Positions 54,649 through 61,844 of a DNA stretch of 64,000 bases are shown here, in pieces (position 1 is the stretch's first letter; each line of letters begins with the position of its first letter). Origin of the DNA: Gimesia alba (GTDB lineage: Bacteria; Planctomycetota; Planctomycetia; Planctomycetales; Planctomycetaceae); NCBI RefSeq assembly GCF_007744675.1, contig NZ_CP036269.1, positions 3,451,546 to 3,515,545 of the forward strand, read 5' to 3'. Below the pieces are notes generated by a model. That model made no database searches. It had not been told where the DNA came from and was given only the letters and a program-made list of their open reading frames with translations. Position numbers and translations under genes: made by a program.

Positions 54649-55377
54649 TTAAACAAAAGCGGCTGTGGTGGGCTTAATTGTTAAATCAGAAACATGAGCA
54701 CGAGGTGGTAGCTGACAAATCATCATAACGGCAGCGGCAACATCTTCTGGTTGCAGAATTTTGGCGCGATGTTCTTTGCTGACGGGTACGGGACGATCAT
54801 CAAGTATCGGTGTTTCAACTTCACCCGGGTAGATCGTGGAGATACGAATGCCACGGTCTTTTTCTTCCTGAGCGACGGTCGTTCCGAGTGCAGTCATCGC
54901 AAATTTGGAGGCATTATAGGCAACTCCGCCTAACAGGGCTGCGCGAATTCCGGAAATCGAGCAGATATTGATAATCAGGCCGTCTTCCCGCTCTCGCATT
55001 TGAGGCAGAACCGCTTGCATGCAGTTGAAAGCACCGGTGGCGTTCACATTCATCAGGCGGTCCCAGTCTTCCGGGGAGACCAGTTCCATAGAACGGTCGC
55101 GGCAGTTGATGCCCGCACAGTGGACGAGGATATCGATGTGCCCTGCTGTGGCATGTGCCCAGTTGAAGAATGTCGCGACACTTTCACGGTCTGCAACGTC
55201 CAAGGCATGGAAAGCAACTTTGCCTTCGGCCTGGGATGCCAATTTTTCGAGCGGTTCGAGGCGTCTGCCACCAATGATGACATTGGCGCCTGCCTGTGCG
55301 AGACTCAGGGCACAGGCGGCTCCGATGCCCGTGCCTCCCCCCGTGATCACAACGTTTTTATTCTCTAATCCCGGCAT
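54649..55377 (-). CDS. Short-chain dehydrogenase/reductase
   Basis: 242 residues with the classical SDR layout: VVITGGGTGIGAACALSLAQ (cofactor), HALDVADRESV (Asp binding adenine), VHCAGINCRD (NAG), ICSISGIRAALLGG with the catalytic Ser, YNASKFAMTALG (YxxxK) and YPGEVETPI. It uses NAD or NADP to oxidise or reduce an alcohol, in the cytoplasm. Substrate not evident. Clade 'C' SDRs with this IISGG pattern often work on 3-hydroxy acids. Followed by the YheT-like hydrolase on the same strand. Confidence 0.95.
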   Translation of the reverse strand: MPGLENKNVVITGGGTGIGAACALSLAQAGANVIIGGRRLEPLEKLASQAEGKVAFHALDVADRESVATFFNWAHATAGHIDILVHCAGINCRDRSMELVSPEDWDRLMNVNATGAFNCMQAVLPQMREREDGLIINICSISGIRAALLGGVAYNASKFAMTALGTTVAQEEKDRGIRISTIYPGEVETPILDDRPVPVSKEHRAKILQPEDVAAAVMMICQLPPRAHVSDLTIKPTTAAFV

Positions 55378-55508
55378 GATTGTGTTTCTCTATCTGGTGT
55401 CAGTAATGTGGGTTACGCATTGTTTGCCTGCGAGTATAGGGCTTACCCGGATTTTACGAAATAGAGAAAAGAAAGGAAATGAGGTTCTCGGGGAAATGAC
55501 GCCGAAAA

Positions 55509-55943
55509 TCAGACTTCTTTTTCCGGTGTTTGTACAGGTTTTCGACGTGGTGGGGCGAGAAAAAAGGTAATTAGCACGAGGAGGCCGAATAAGGAGTAAC
55601 AGAGGGTAAAAACCCATGGTTCGGCCTCCATGAACAGTGCGTTGTGGACCCAGGTGGCGATGAAATCACCTTGATAGCTGGCCTGCCCTGCTTGGTCGCG
55701 CAGCCATTTTTCCAGTGTGGTTAACGGGCAGATGACTCCCGTTAATGATTCAGCAACGACGAATAGAATTGAGACCAGATGGATCACCCGAAACTTGAAA
55801 TTCCGTACCCAGTTCCAGCCAGAGAAGACACCGATCGTAATCAGAATCTGGCCGAATAAGACAAACATCACGAAAGCGAAATGAATGACGACGGTCGTGT
55901 CCGCACCGAGGCGATAGAGAAATTGTGTATCGTGGAAATTCAT
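55509..55943 (-). CDS. DUF2784 membrane protein
   Basis: 144 residues with four hydrophobic segments: VVIHFAFVMFVLFGQILITIGVF, then VIHLVSILFVVAESLTGVICPL, and FTLCYSLFGLLVLITFFLA. The pattern VIHFAFV...FG....W, GVICPLTTLE...R....Y and the middle CPLT string match DUF2784. Histidines and Cys within helices suggest cofactor or metal binding, not proven. An inner-membrane protein of unknown function. It stands alone. Confidence 0.9.
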   Translation of the reverse strand: MNFHDTQFLYRLGADTTVVIHFAFVMFVLFGQILITIGVFSGWNWVRNFKFRVIHLVSILFVVAESLTGVICPLTTLEKWLRDQAGQASYQGDFIATWVHNALFMEAEPWVFTLCYSLFGLLVLITFFLAPPRRKPVQTPEKEV

Positions 55944-56286
55944 TCCAGAGTCCGGTTGCGTTGGATGAATTGAAAAAAAGATGAATTGTGATGCTGAAGA
56001 ACTCGATTGCGTTCCTGCTTTTTAGAGACTTCAAAAAGGGGTAATATTCCCTAAATTAAACAACAAATTGAAAAAAAATGAGTCGAGGGAACTCAAGATA
56101 AATGAAGTTATGATGTTTGCCCGGTTTGTTCATACACTGCCGGTTTGTGATTCGATATACTAGAACCAGCGCTCCGGATGTCCCAGGCTGTATTTGAATT
56201 GGGGACGAGGGTGTGTGAAGACGATGGTTAACAAACGCAAAATTCTACCGTTCGCCATACAACGATTCCTTGGGAAGGAACAACTG
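55944..56286. other. Intergenic region with a direct repeat upstream of the histidine kinase
   Basis: 343 bases. A 9-base direct repeat CCGGTTTGT occurs at 56121-56129 and 56140-56148 (19-base spacing), just before a -10-like TATACT at 56156-56161. It could be a control site of the two-component operon. The rest is AT-rich without a gene. Confidence 0.45.
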
Positions 56287-57294
56287 ATGTCACCAACAGG
56301 GCATCAACAACTCGATCATCACGACCCGGAAGGCGGTTCTGTTGGGGGAACGCCGTCTCGGTCAGGAAATCATAAAACCAGATTGCATTTAATGCGCAAA
56401 GTACGTAGTGGCCGATTACGGTTGCCGATCACATTAAGTGTGGTCCTGATGGTCATGAACGTTGCGCTGATGGTGTTCTGGATCATACTGGCAGCGCAGA
56501 TTTACTGGTGGACTGCCCTGGCGATCGGTACGGTGGTGTTTGTGTTGATCCTGGTTGGTCTGTCTTTGTATCTCGTGTTGACGATCAAGGAAGTCCGTTT
56601 AAGTCAGCGACAGTCGGATTTTATTGATAGTGTGACCCATGAACTGAAAACGCCGATTGCTTCGATGAAATTGTATCTGGAAACGTTGCAGATGCGGTCG
56701 CTCTCCGAGGAAAAACGGGGCGAATTTTATTCGACAATGAAAACCGAACTGGAACGTCTGGATCACTTGATTTCCCAGTTGCTGGAAGTCAAACGTCTGG
56801 ATGCACTGGGGATGGAAACGGACCCGGAAGATATACTGGTGGAGCCTTTAATCAAGCATTGTGCGCGTGTGGAATGTAACCGGAGACAGCTGGAAGTTGA
56901 TCAAATTTTCGAGTTTGATATTGAGCCGGCGGTGATTCATACGCGGCGGATTTTGCTGGAAATGATCTTTCGAAACGTGATCGATAACGCGATCAAATAT
57001 GGCGGCAGTAAGCCTGAAATTCAGGTACAGGTGCGCGTGAGTAAAGGTGGTCGTGTGATTACCCGTGTGATGGATAATGGTGAAGGTGTTGACCCAGAAA
57101 TCCGCAAGGATATTTTCAAGATCTTTTACCGGGGAGAAAGTGAACTCGAACGACGCAAAACGGGCACGGGGCTGGGGCTGTATATCGTGCGGACACTGGT
57201 GCATTTACTGGGAGGGAAAGTGACCGTTCATGATCGACTGGATCAGCCGGGAAGTGTGTTTGCCATCGATTTGCCAGGGAGAGCCGAATCATGA
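56287..57294 (+). CDS. Two-component sensor histidine kinase, two-pass membrane protein
   Basis: 335 residues from ATG 56287, which has AAGGA seven bases upstream; the frame is open upstream to 56194 with an ATG at 56224. Two adjacent membrane helices (PITLSVVLMVMNVALMVFW and WTALAIGTVVFVLILVGLSL) with almost no extracytoplasmic loop point to a sensor of the membrane itself. Then follow the dimerisation helix FIDSVTHELKTPIASMKL (phosphoacceptor His) and an ATPase domain with NVIDNAIKYGG (N box), DNGEGVDP and GTGLGLYIVRTL. It overlaps the response-regulator gene by four bases (ATGA). No PAS or HAMP domain is obvious. Confidence 0.94.
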   Translation: MSPTGHQQLDHHDPEGGSVGGTPSRSGNHKTRLHLMRKVRSGRLRLPITLSVVLMVMNVALMVFWIILAAQIYWWTALAIGTVVFVLILVGLSLYLVLTIKEVRLSQRQSDFIDSVTHELKTPIASMKLYLETLQMRSLSEEKRGEFYSTMKTELERLDHLISQLLEVKRLDALGMETDPEDILVEPLIKHCARVECNRRQLEVDQIFEFDIEPAVIHTRRILLEMIFRNVIDNAIKYGGSKPEIQVQVRVSKGGRVITRVMDNGEGVDPEIRKDIFKIFYRGESELERRKTGTGLGLYIVRTLVHLLGGKVTVHDRLDQPGSVFAIDLPGRAES

Positions 57295-58025
57295 AATTGC
57301 TGGTAGTCGAGGATGAACAGGCACTGGCGCAAGGCTTGAAATTTAACTTTGAGCAGGAAGGTTATACTGTCCTGACTGCCGAAGATGGCCCGACCGCGCT
57401 CAATTATTTTCGCGACTGTTATGAATCGGACAAGGACAACGTTGATCTGGTTGTACTGGATCTGATGCTGCCGGGGATGAGCGGCTATGAGATCGCCAAG
57501 GAGATTCGCCGAATCGATGAAGTGGTTCCGATTCTGGTTCTGAGTGCCCGGGAGTTGAGCGAAGACAAAGCGTATGCGTTTGATTGTGGCACCGATCAGT
57601 ATATGACCAAGCCGTTTGCGTTACCCGAATTGCTCAGCCGCGTCAAAAATCTGTTGAAGCGAAAAAGTCTCGTACAGCCTGCTCCTGCTCCCACGAAAGC
57701 GCTGCCGCCTCTCTATCATTTTGGTAATGTGACGGTGGATTTTGAAGCGTTTGAAATCGAGGTGGACGGCGAACGCAAAAGCCTGACGAATCTCGAGTTA
57801 CGGTTGCTCAAATACTTTATCGAACATGAAGGTATGGTGCTGACCCGCAGCCAGATTCTGGAGGATGTCTGGGGCGAACAATCGGCGTTTGTGACGACAC
57901 GCACGATCGACAATTTTGTGCTACGGCTACGCAAGCTGGTTGAGAGTAATCCCGCCGAGCCTGTACACATCGTTTCTGTGCGCGGCGCCGGCTATCGCTT
58001 CATGCCGGAAGAGGCTTCCGAGTAG
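57291..58025 (+). CDS. OmpR/PhoB-family response regulator
   Basis: 244 residues. The receiver has the acidic pair EDE near the start (VVEDEQALA), the phospho-acceptor Asp in LVVLDLMLPGMSG, a Ser at the Thr/Ser switch (LVLSARELS) and the conserved Lys in MTKPFALPEL. After a linker the winged helix-turn-helix of OmpR type follows (LTNLELRLLKYFIEHEGMVL, LEDVWG, TIDNFVLRLRKLVE, RGAGYRF). It is co-translated with the kinase. Such regulators bind direct repeats with 11-base spacing; one such pair lies between this gene and the desaturase gene. Confidence 0.96.
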   Translation: MKLLVVEDEQALAQGLKFNFEQEGYTVLTAEDGPTALNYFRDCYESDKDNVDLVVLDLMLPGMSGYEIAKEIRRIDEVVPILVLSARELSEDKAYAFDCGTDQYMTKPFALPELLSRVKNLLKRKSLVQPAPAPTKALPPLYHFGNVTVDFEAFEIEVDGERKSLTNLELRLLKYFIEHEGMVLTRSQILEDVWGEQSAFVTTRTIDNFVLRLRKLVESNPAEPVHIVSVRGAGYRFMPEEASE

Positions 58026-58098
58026 CTTTTTGTGAACAAGTGTGGCGATTTCTAAAGTGTTTTTTGCCAGAAAAGCCTTAAATTTTCGATTATTTGTG

Positions 58099-58118
58099 AC
58101 TTTGACACAACTTTGACA
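58099..58118 (+). promoter_or_regulatory. Tandem 11-base repeat, candidate response-regulator binding site
   Basis: ACTTTGACA at 58099-58107 and ACTTTGACA at 58110-58118, identical over nine bases and spaced by 11 bases. Eleven-base spacing of direct repeats is usual for OmpR/PhoB-family regulators. It lies 130 bases before the desaturase start codon and just after the regulator gene. Confidence 0.55.
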
Positions 58119-58249
58119 ATTATATGACGCTTACCAGACACCCGATTCCGACCTCATTGATAGAATTCCGCTGAAGTGTGGGAGTCAGTGAAACACTGAT
58201 TCCCGTGAGTGACTTAATTCAGGCACCTAACTATTACAATGAGGGCATC

Positions 58250-59257
58250 ATGTCGAGTGTCATTCTTGATCAACCAGCTGAGAAAAAAACAGCTTCGTCA
58301 ACCCAGGCTGTGAAGTCAAAAAAGCGCGAAGAGCGTGAGCAGATCCTGGCCAAATTCCATAAAGAGAATTTGCGTTGGGGTAATGTGGATTGGGTGGTTT
58401 TGCTATGGATGGCCGGAATTCACATCGGCGCCGTGGCTGCCTTTTTCTTTATTTCCTGGCAGGCCGTTGTGACCTGTCTGGTTTTGCACTGGGCAACCGC
58501 CAGTATTGGCATCTGTCTGGGGTACCACCGTTATCTGTCACACAAATCATTTAAATTACGAGCCCCAGCGGAATTCTTTGTCTTGCTGTGTGGCGTGCTG
58601 TCCGGAGAAGGTTCGCCTTTGACTTGGGCTGCGACACACCGCCTGCATCATCAGAAATCAGACAAACACGGAGACCCCCACTCCCCTTTTGAGGGAACCT
58701 GGTGGTCGCATTTGCTGTGGTTGTTCGTTTATCGCAGCAAAGACATCAACGAAAAATTTGCAGAGCACTATATCCCCGATTTTAAAGACCGCCCGATGAT
58801 TCAGTTCTTCGAAAAGACCTACCCCTTGTGGCTGGTCGCATCCGGTTTTGCGATGTACGGTGCCGGTTATGCCATGGGCGGTAACTATATGGGCTGGTCG
58901 ATGCTGCTGTGGGGCCTGTGTGCCCGGATGGCCTTCGTTTACAACTCAACCTGGTTCGTGAATTCCGCAACTCATTTGTGGGGTTATCGTAACTATGAAA
59001 CGACCGACCAATCCAAGAATCTGTGGTGGGTGGCGATCGTCGCTTACGGCGAAGGTTGGCACAACAATCATCACGCGCATCCTTCGGTTGCTCCTGCCGG
59101 TCACCGTAAATGGGAATTTGATATTACCTGGTGGTCGATCAAGCTGTTACGAGCTGTTGGACTGGCCTACGATGTCAACGATCGGATTCCTGAACGAAAT
59201 GCGGAACCGGAAATCGATCCGGAGCCCGGCAAGAACGGGATTGTGGTCACCAAGTAA
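58250..59257 (+). CDS. Membrane fatty-acid desaturase (acyl-CoA delta-9 type)
   Basis: 335 residues from ATG 58250 (GAGGG upstream); an in-frame start at 58178 would add 24 poorly credible residues. The three histidine boxes of membrane desaturases are present: HRYLSHKSF, HRLHHQKSD and HNNHHAHPS. Hydrophobic segments (AGIHIGAVAAFFFISWQAVV, and around YGAGYAMGGNYMGWSMLLW) make it an integral membrane di-iron enzyme. It introduces a double bond into a fatty acyl chain and so raises membrane fluidity. It sits directly behind a membrane-sensor two-component system and ends in a strong terminator. Confidence 0.95.
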   Translation: MSSVILDQPAEKKTASSTQAVKSKKREEREQILAKFHKENLRWGNVDWVVLLWMAGIHIGAVAAFFFISWQAVVTCLVLHWATASIGICLGYHRYLSHKSFKLRAPAEFFVLLCGVLSGEGSPLTWAATHRLHHQKSDKHGDPHSPFEGTWWSHLLWLFVYRSKDINEKFAEHYIPDFKDRPMIQFFEKTYPLWLVASGFAMYGAGYAMGGNYMGWSMLLWGLCARMAFVYNSTWFVNSATHLWGYRNYETTDQSKNLWWVAIVAYGEGWHNNHHAHPSVAPAGHRKWEFDITWWSIKLLRAVGLAYDVNDRIPERNAEPEIDPEPGKNGIVVTK

Positions 59258-59281
59258 GTGGACCCGCTGAATTAAGTTTCC

Positions 59282-59317
59282 AAGCCATGACCGGTGAATG
59301 CCGGTCATGGCTTTTTT
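59282..59317 (+). terminator. Rho-independent terminator of the desaturase gene
   Basis: A perfect 13-bp stem: AAGCCATGACCGG (59282-59294), loop TGAATG, CCGGTCATGGCTT (59301-59313), followed by a run of T to 59317. It lies 24 bases after the stop codon. Confidence 0.92.
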
Positions 59318-59392
59318 GTTGCCTTCAATAAAACAGGACTTGGGTAACAGGAAGTGCAAAAATCCCGAAGAGGACTGATGATGTTTGTTATT

Positions 59393-60022
59393 TTATGTTT
59401 CGATAATGATGAGGTCCGTTTTTTCGCGGATACAAAAATCAAGCCACTCCAGATAGTCCTTTCTTGCAGGTAAGACGATTTCATTCCATTCTTTTTGTTC
59501 TCTCTCAAGCATTTCGGGGGGGAGCCGTCCTACAGGTACAGGACATGACTCTTCATATGTTTCATCAAGGCAACCCTCTATGAGTTCTCGTTCTTTCTTG
59601 ATTTCTTCTAATGTTAAGTGTCCTATGTTTTCATCATGTGGAGGAAAACCAAATGGAGGATTATAGTAGTCGTCTAAGAGGCTAGACTTGAGCCAGAGTG
59701 CGTCAATTGTGAGCGGACTTGTTAGCGAATCTCCTAAACCATCTAGTTCTGTTCCAAAAAGATCACATAGCCACCGAAATGGATTTATCAGGCAGCAATT
59801 AGATTCTTCAGGGCCGTCGCCGAGATTGAATATTTTTTTCATGATTTCTTCGTCATCTCGATAATACTCAACTTCTTCACTGGGGATTTCGTCATCGGGA
59901 TTTAAGCCACTTTCCAGTTTAAGATCTTCGAGATAAAGTTGTACATATCCTTTCGCTTCTTTGACATCAAGATTCCTGATTGTTTCCAGATCGACTGAAT
60001 ATGCAGCTGTTGATCGACTCAT
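59393..60022 (-). CDS. Acidic hypothetical protein, 209 residues
   Basis: A soluble, strongly acidic protein without signal peptide or membrane segment. Recognisable strings are TAAYSVDLETIRNL near the N terminus, NPFRWLCDLFGTELDG in the middle and EWLDFCIREKTDLIIIET at the end. Composition is AT-rich compared with neighbouring genes. I do not recognise a family with confidence; the VDLE.I near the start and W...L...G..LD core recall small immunity-type or SMI1-like proteins, but this is weak. It stands between the desaturase and amidase genes. Confidence 0.7.
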   Translation of the reverse strand: MSRSTAAYSVDLETIRNLDVKEAKGYVQLYLEDLKLESGLNPDDEIPSEEVEYYRDDEEIMKKIFNLGDGPEESNCCLINPFRWLCDLFGTELDGLGDSLTSPLTIDALWLKSSLLDDYYNPPFGFPPHDENIGHLTLEEIKKERELIEGCLDETYEESCPVPVGRLPPEMLEREQKEWNEIVLPARKDYLEWLDFCIREKTDLIIIET

Positions 60023-60094
60023 TCTAAAGTCTTTCCTTGAACTATTGAGTATCTTATGCGGGGGTTTTAGTTGTTTGTATTACCGTAGATGCGT

Positions 60095-61420
60095 TTACGA
60101 AATCTGTTCCAGATAACCCGGCCGTAAGACGTCTTCGCACCATTGGGCGGCGAGCAAAAGATCGTCGAATTTGTCGGGGTGGCCTGTGATTTGAATCGCC
60201 AGCGGCAAGCCGGTTTCTGTGACTGCGACCGGGATCGAAATGGTTGGGAAGCCGGTCATGCTCCAGGGGGCGTTCATGCTGGGGTTGCCGGTTGTGGTGA
60301 GATCGGGGGCTGGTCCCAGAGTCGCTGGGGAAATCAGGATTTCCGCCCGCGCGAAGCACCGCCGCGTGACTTGTGAGATCAGATTTTGGTAGTCCAGGCA
60401 GGCCTCAAAACGTTCCTGGGAAACTTCCCTGCCTGCGTCGAGCACCTGGCTGATGGCGGGGCCGTAGAATTCCCTGTTCTGATCGTAGTCTTCCCCTAGA
60501 TTCTGTACCATTTCATATTGCATCAGATTCAGGTGGTAATCGAGGATCGATTCAAATTCCGTCGGCAGTGGGCAGTCTCTAATGGGAGCACCGGCGGTTT
60601 CCAGTTTCGTGCGGACTGCTTTCAGTGCCTGTTGCATCGAGGCATCGGCCTTGCTCTCAAAGAAATCGGTCAACCAGCCAATGCGGGGCGCGTCGGTGAC
60701 CGGTTCGATCAGCAGCGGCAGGTAGGTGGCCTGATCAGTCATACCGTCGAGTATAATGACCAGATCAGTGACGGTTTGCGCCAGCGGACCGATATGATCC
60801 AGATGCTGGGAAAGTAGGATTAGTCCCCGGCGATCGACCATACCGAAGGTCGGTTTCAGGCCAGCGACGCCGCAGAACGAAGCGGGACGGATAATTGAGC
60901 CTCCCGTTTGCGTTCCAACAGCAGCCAGGCACATGCCGGCTGCGACGGCGGCTGCGGAACCGCTGGAAGAGCCGCCGGGTGTGTGCTCCTGGTTCCAGGG
61001 ATTCAGAGTGGGTGGCGGATCAAAACAGGCGAGTTGCGTGGTCTCGGTTTTGCCGGGGAAGATGGCCCCTTCCAGACGCAGATTTTCGACGATGGTTGCG
61101 TCTTGGGACGCTGGCGTTTTGCCACGCGTCTCCAGGCCGCCCCGGGTCGGCATGCCTTTGACGTCGATGATATCTTTGATGCCAACCGGGATGCCGTGTA
61201 ACGGGCCTCTCCAGCGCCCTTGTTGTAATTCCTGATCGAGGTTGTCTGCCTGCTGGAAGGCGGCTTCACGGTCGAGGTAGGCCCAGGCGTGCAATACAGG
61301 CTCTTTTGCTTCGATATTCTGGAAGCAGCGTTCCAGAAGTTCGCGACAGGAGAGTTCGCGGGCTTTGATGGCCTGCTGAACGTGGGCTATGGTCTGGGGG
61401 GGCGTTTGGAACAGATTCAT
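60095..61420 (-). CDS. Amidase signature family protein (GatA-like)
   Basis: 441 residues with the complete amidase signature: Lys in HGIPVGIKDIIDVKG, the Gly/Ser-rich stretch TPGGSSSGSAAAVAAGMC with the cis-Ser, and TQTGGSIIRPASFCGVAG with the nucleophile Ser. It hydrolyses or transfers an amide nitrogen. GatB and GatC genes are not near, so a stand-alone amidase acting on a small amide is more likely than the tRNA amidotransferase subunit. Cytoplasmic. No SD conflict at ATG 61420. It is divergent from the SRP RNA - dnaX operon. Confidence 0.92.
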   Translation of the reverse strand: MNLFQTPPQTIAHVQQAIKARELSCRELLERCFQNIEAKEPVLHAWAYLDREAAFQQADNLDQELQQGRWRGPLHGIPVGIKDIIDVKGMPTRGGLETRGKTPASQDATIVENLRLEGAIFPGKTETTQLACFDPPPTLNPWNQEHTPGGSSSGSAAAVAAGMCLAAVGTQTGGSIIRPASFCGVAGLKPTFGMVDRRGLILLSQHLDHIGPLAQTVTDLVIILDGMTDQATYLPLLIEPVTDAPRIGWLTDFFESKADASMQQALKAVRTKLETAGAPIRDCPLPTEFESILDYHLNLMQYEMVQNLGEDYDQNREFYGPAISQVLDAGREVSQERFEACLDYQNLISQVTRRCFARAEILISPATLGPAPDLTTTGNPSMNAPWSMTGFPTISIPVAVTETGLPLAIQITGHPDKFDDLLLAAQWCEDVLRPGYLEQIS

Positions 61421-61505
61421 AATCGTTTTCTGATACGAGAGTTGGGAATATGACAGTATTTTGTGATTTTCGGCGATTCACAGCCGGAAATCAAATGGCA
61501 GTGGG

Positions 61506-61533
61506 TTGACGCTCGGAAAATTAGCTCCATAAT
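61506..61533 (+). promoter_or_regulatory. Possible promoter of the SRP RNA
   Basis: TTGACG at 61506-61511 and CATAAT at 61528-61533 with a 16-base spacer. Transcription would begin around 61540, a little before the folded RNA at 61566. Confidence 0.5.
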
Positions 61534-61565
61534 GCATTGTTCACGCGTTGATTCGCACTTTATCA

Positions 61566-61685
61566 GGGGGCGAAATGCTGTCTCTGAGTATGGTGGGGTA
61601 GTCGTTGACCGGGTCAGATCTTAACCGAAGCAGCCCACAATGGTTTATCTCAGGTGTACGAGGAGGCAGCATTTCGCCCCTTTTT
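61566..61685 (+). ncRNA. ffs: Signal recognition particle RNA, small bacterial 4.5S type
   Basis: The ends pair: GGGGCGAAATGCTG (61567-61580) with CAGCATTTCGCCCC (61667-61680), then a T run to 61685. Inside is the Ffh-binding helix signature: GACCGGGTCAG (61607-61617) and CCGAAGCAGCCCA (61625-61637), which matches GGTCAG...GAAGCAGCC of E. coli 4.5S and Bacillus scRNA. The apical loop reads UAAC where E. coli has GGAA. The gene lies before dnaX, exactly as scr lies before dnaX in Bacillus subtilis. The length (about 115-120 nt) also fits. I am confident of the identity although no covariance model was run. Confidence 0.9.
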
Positions 61686-61844
61686 ATTTCTATCGACTCA
61701 TTCGACGATCTCGAAGCAAATCGAAACCACTCTCTCACTGGATAAACAGACCACAGTCACTTATTGTTAATGGTTATGCAATCTGTCGATTGTCGTTTGT
61801 GAATCACTTTTGCCTCATTTTGAGTTCGATGTCTGAAAACAAAC

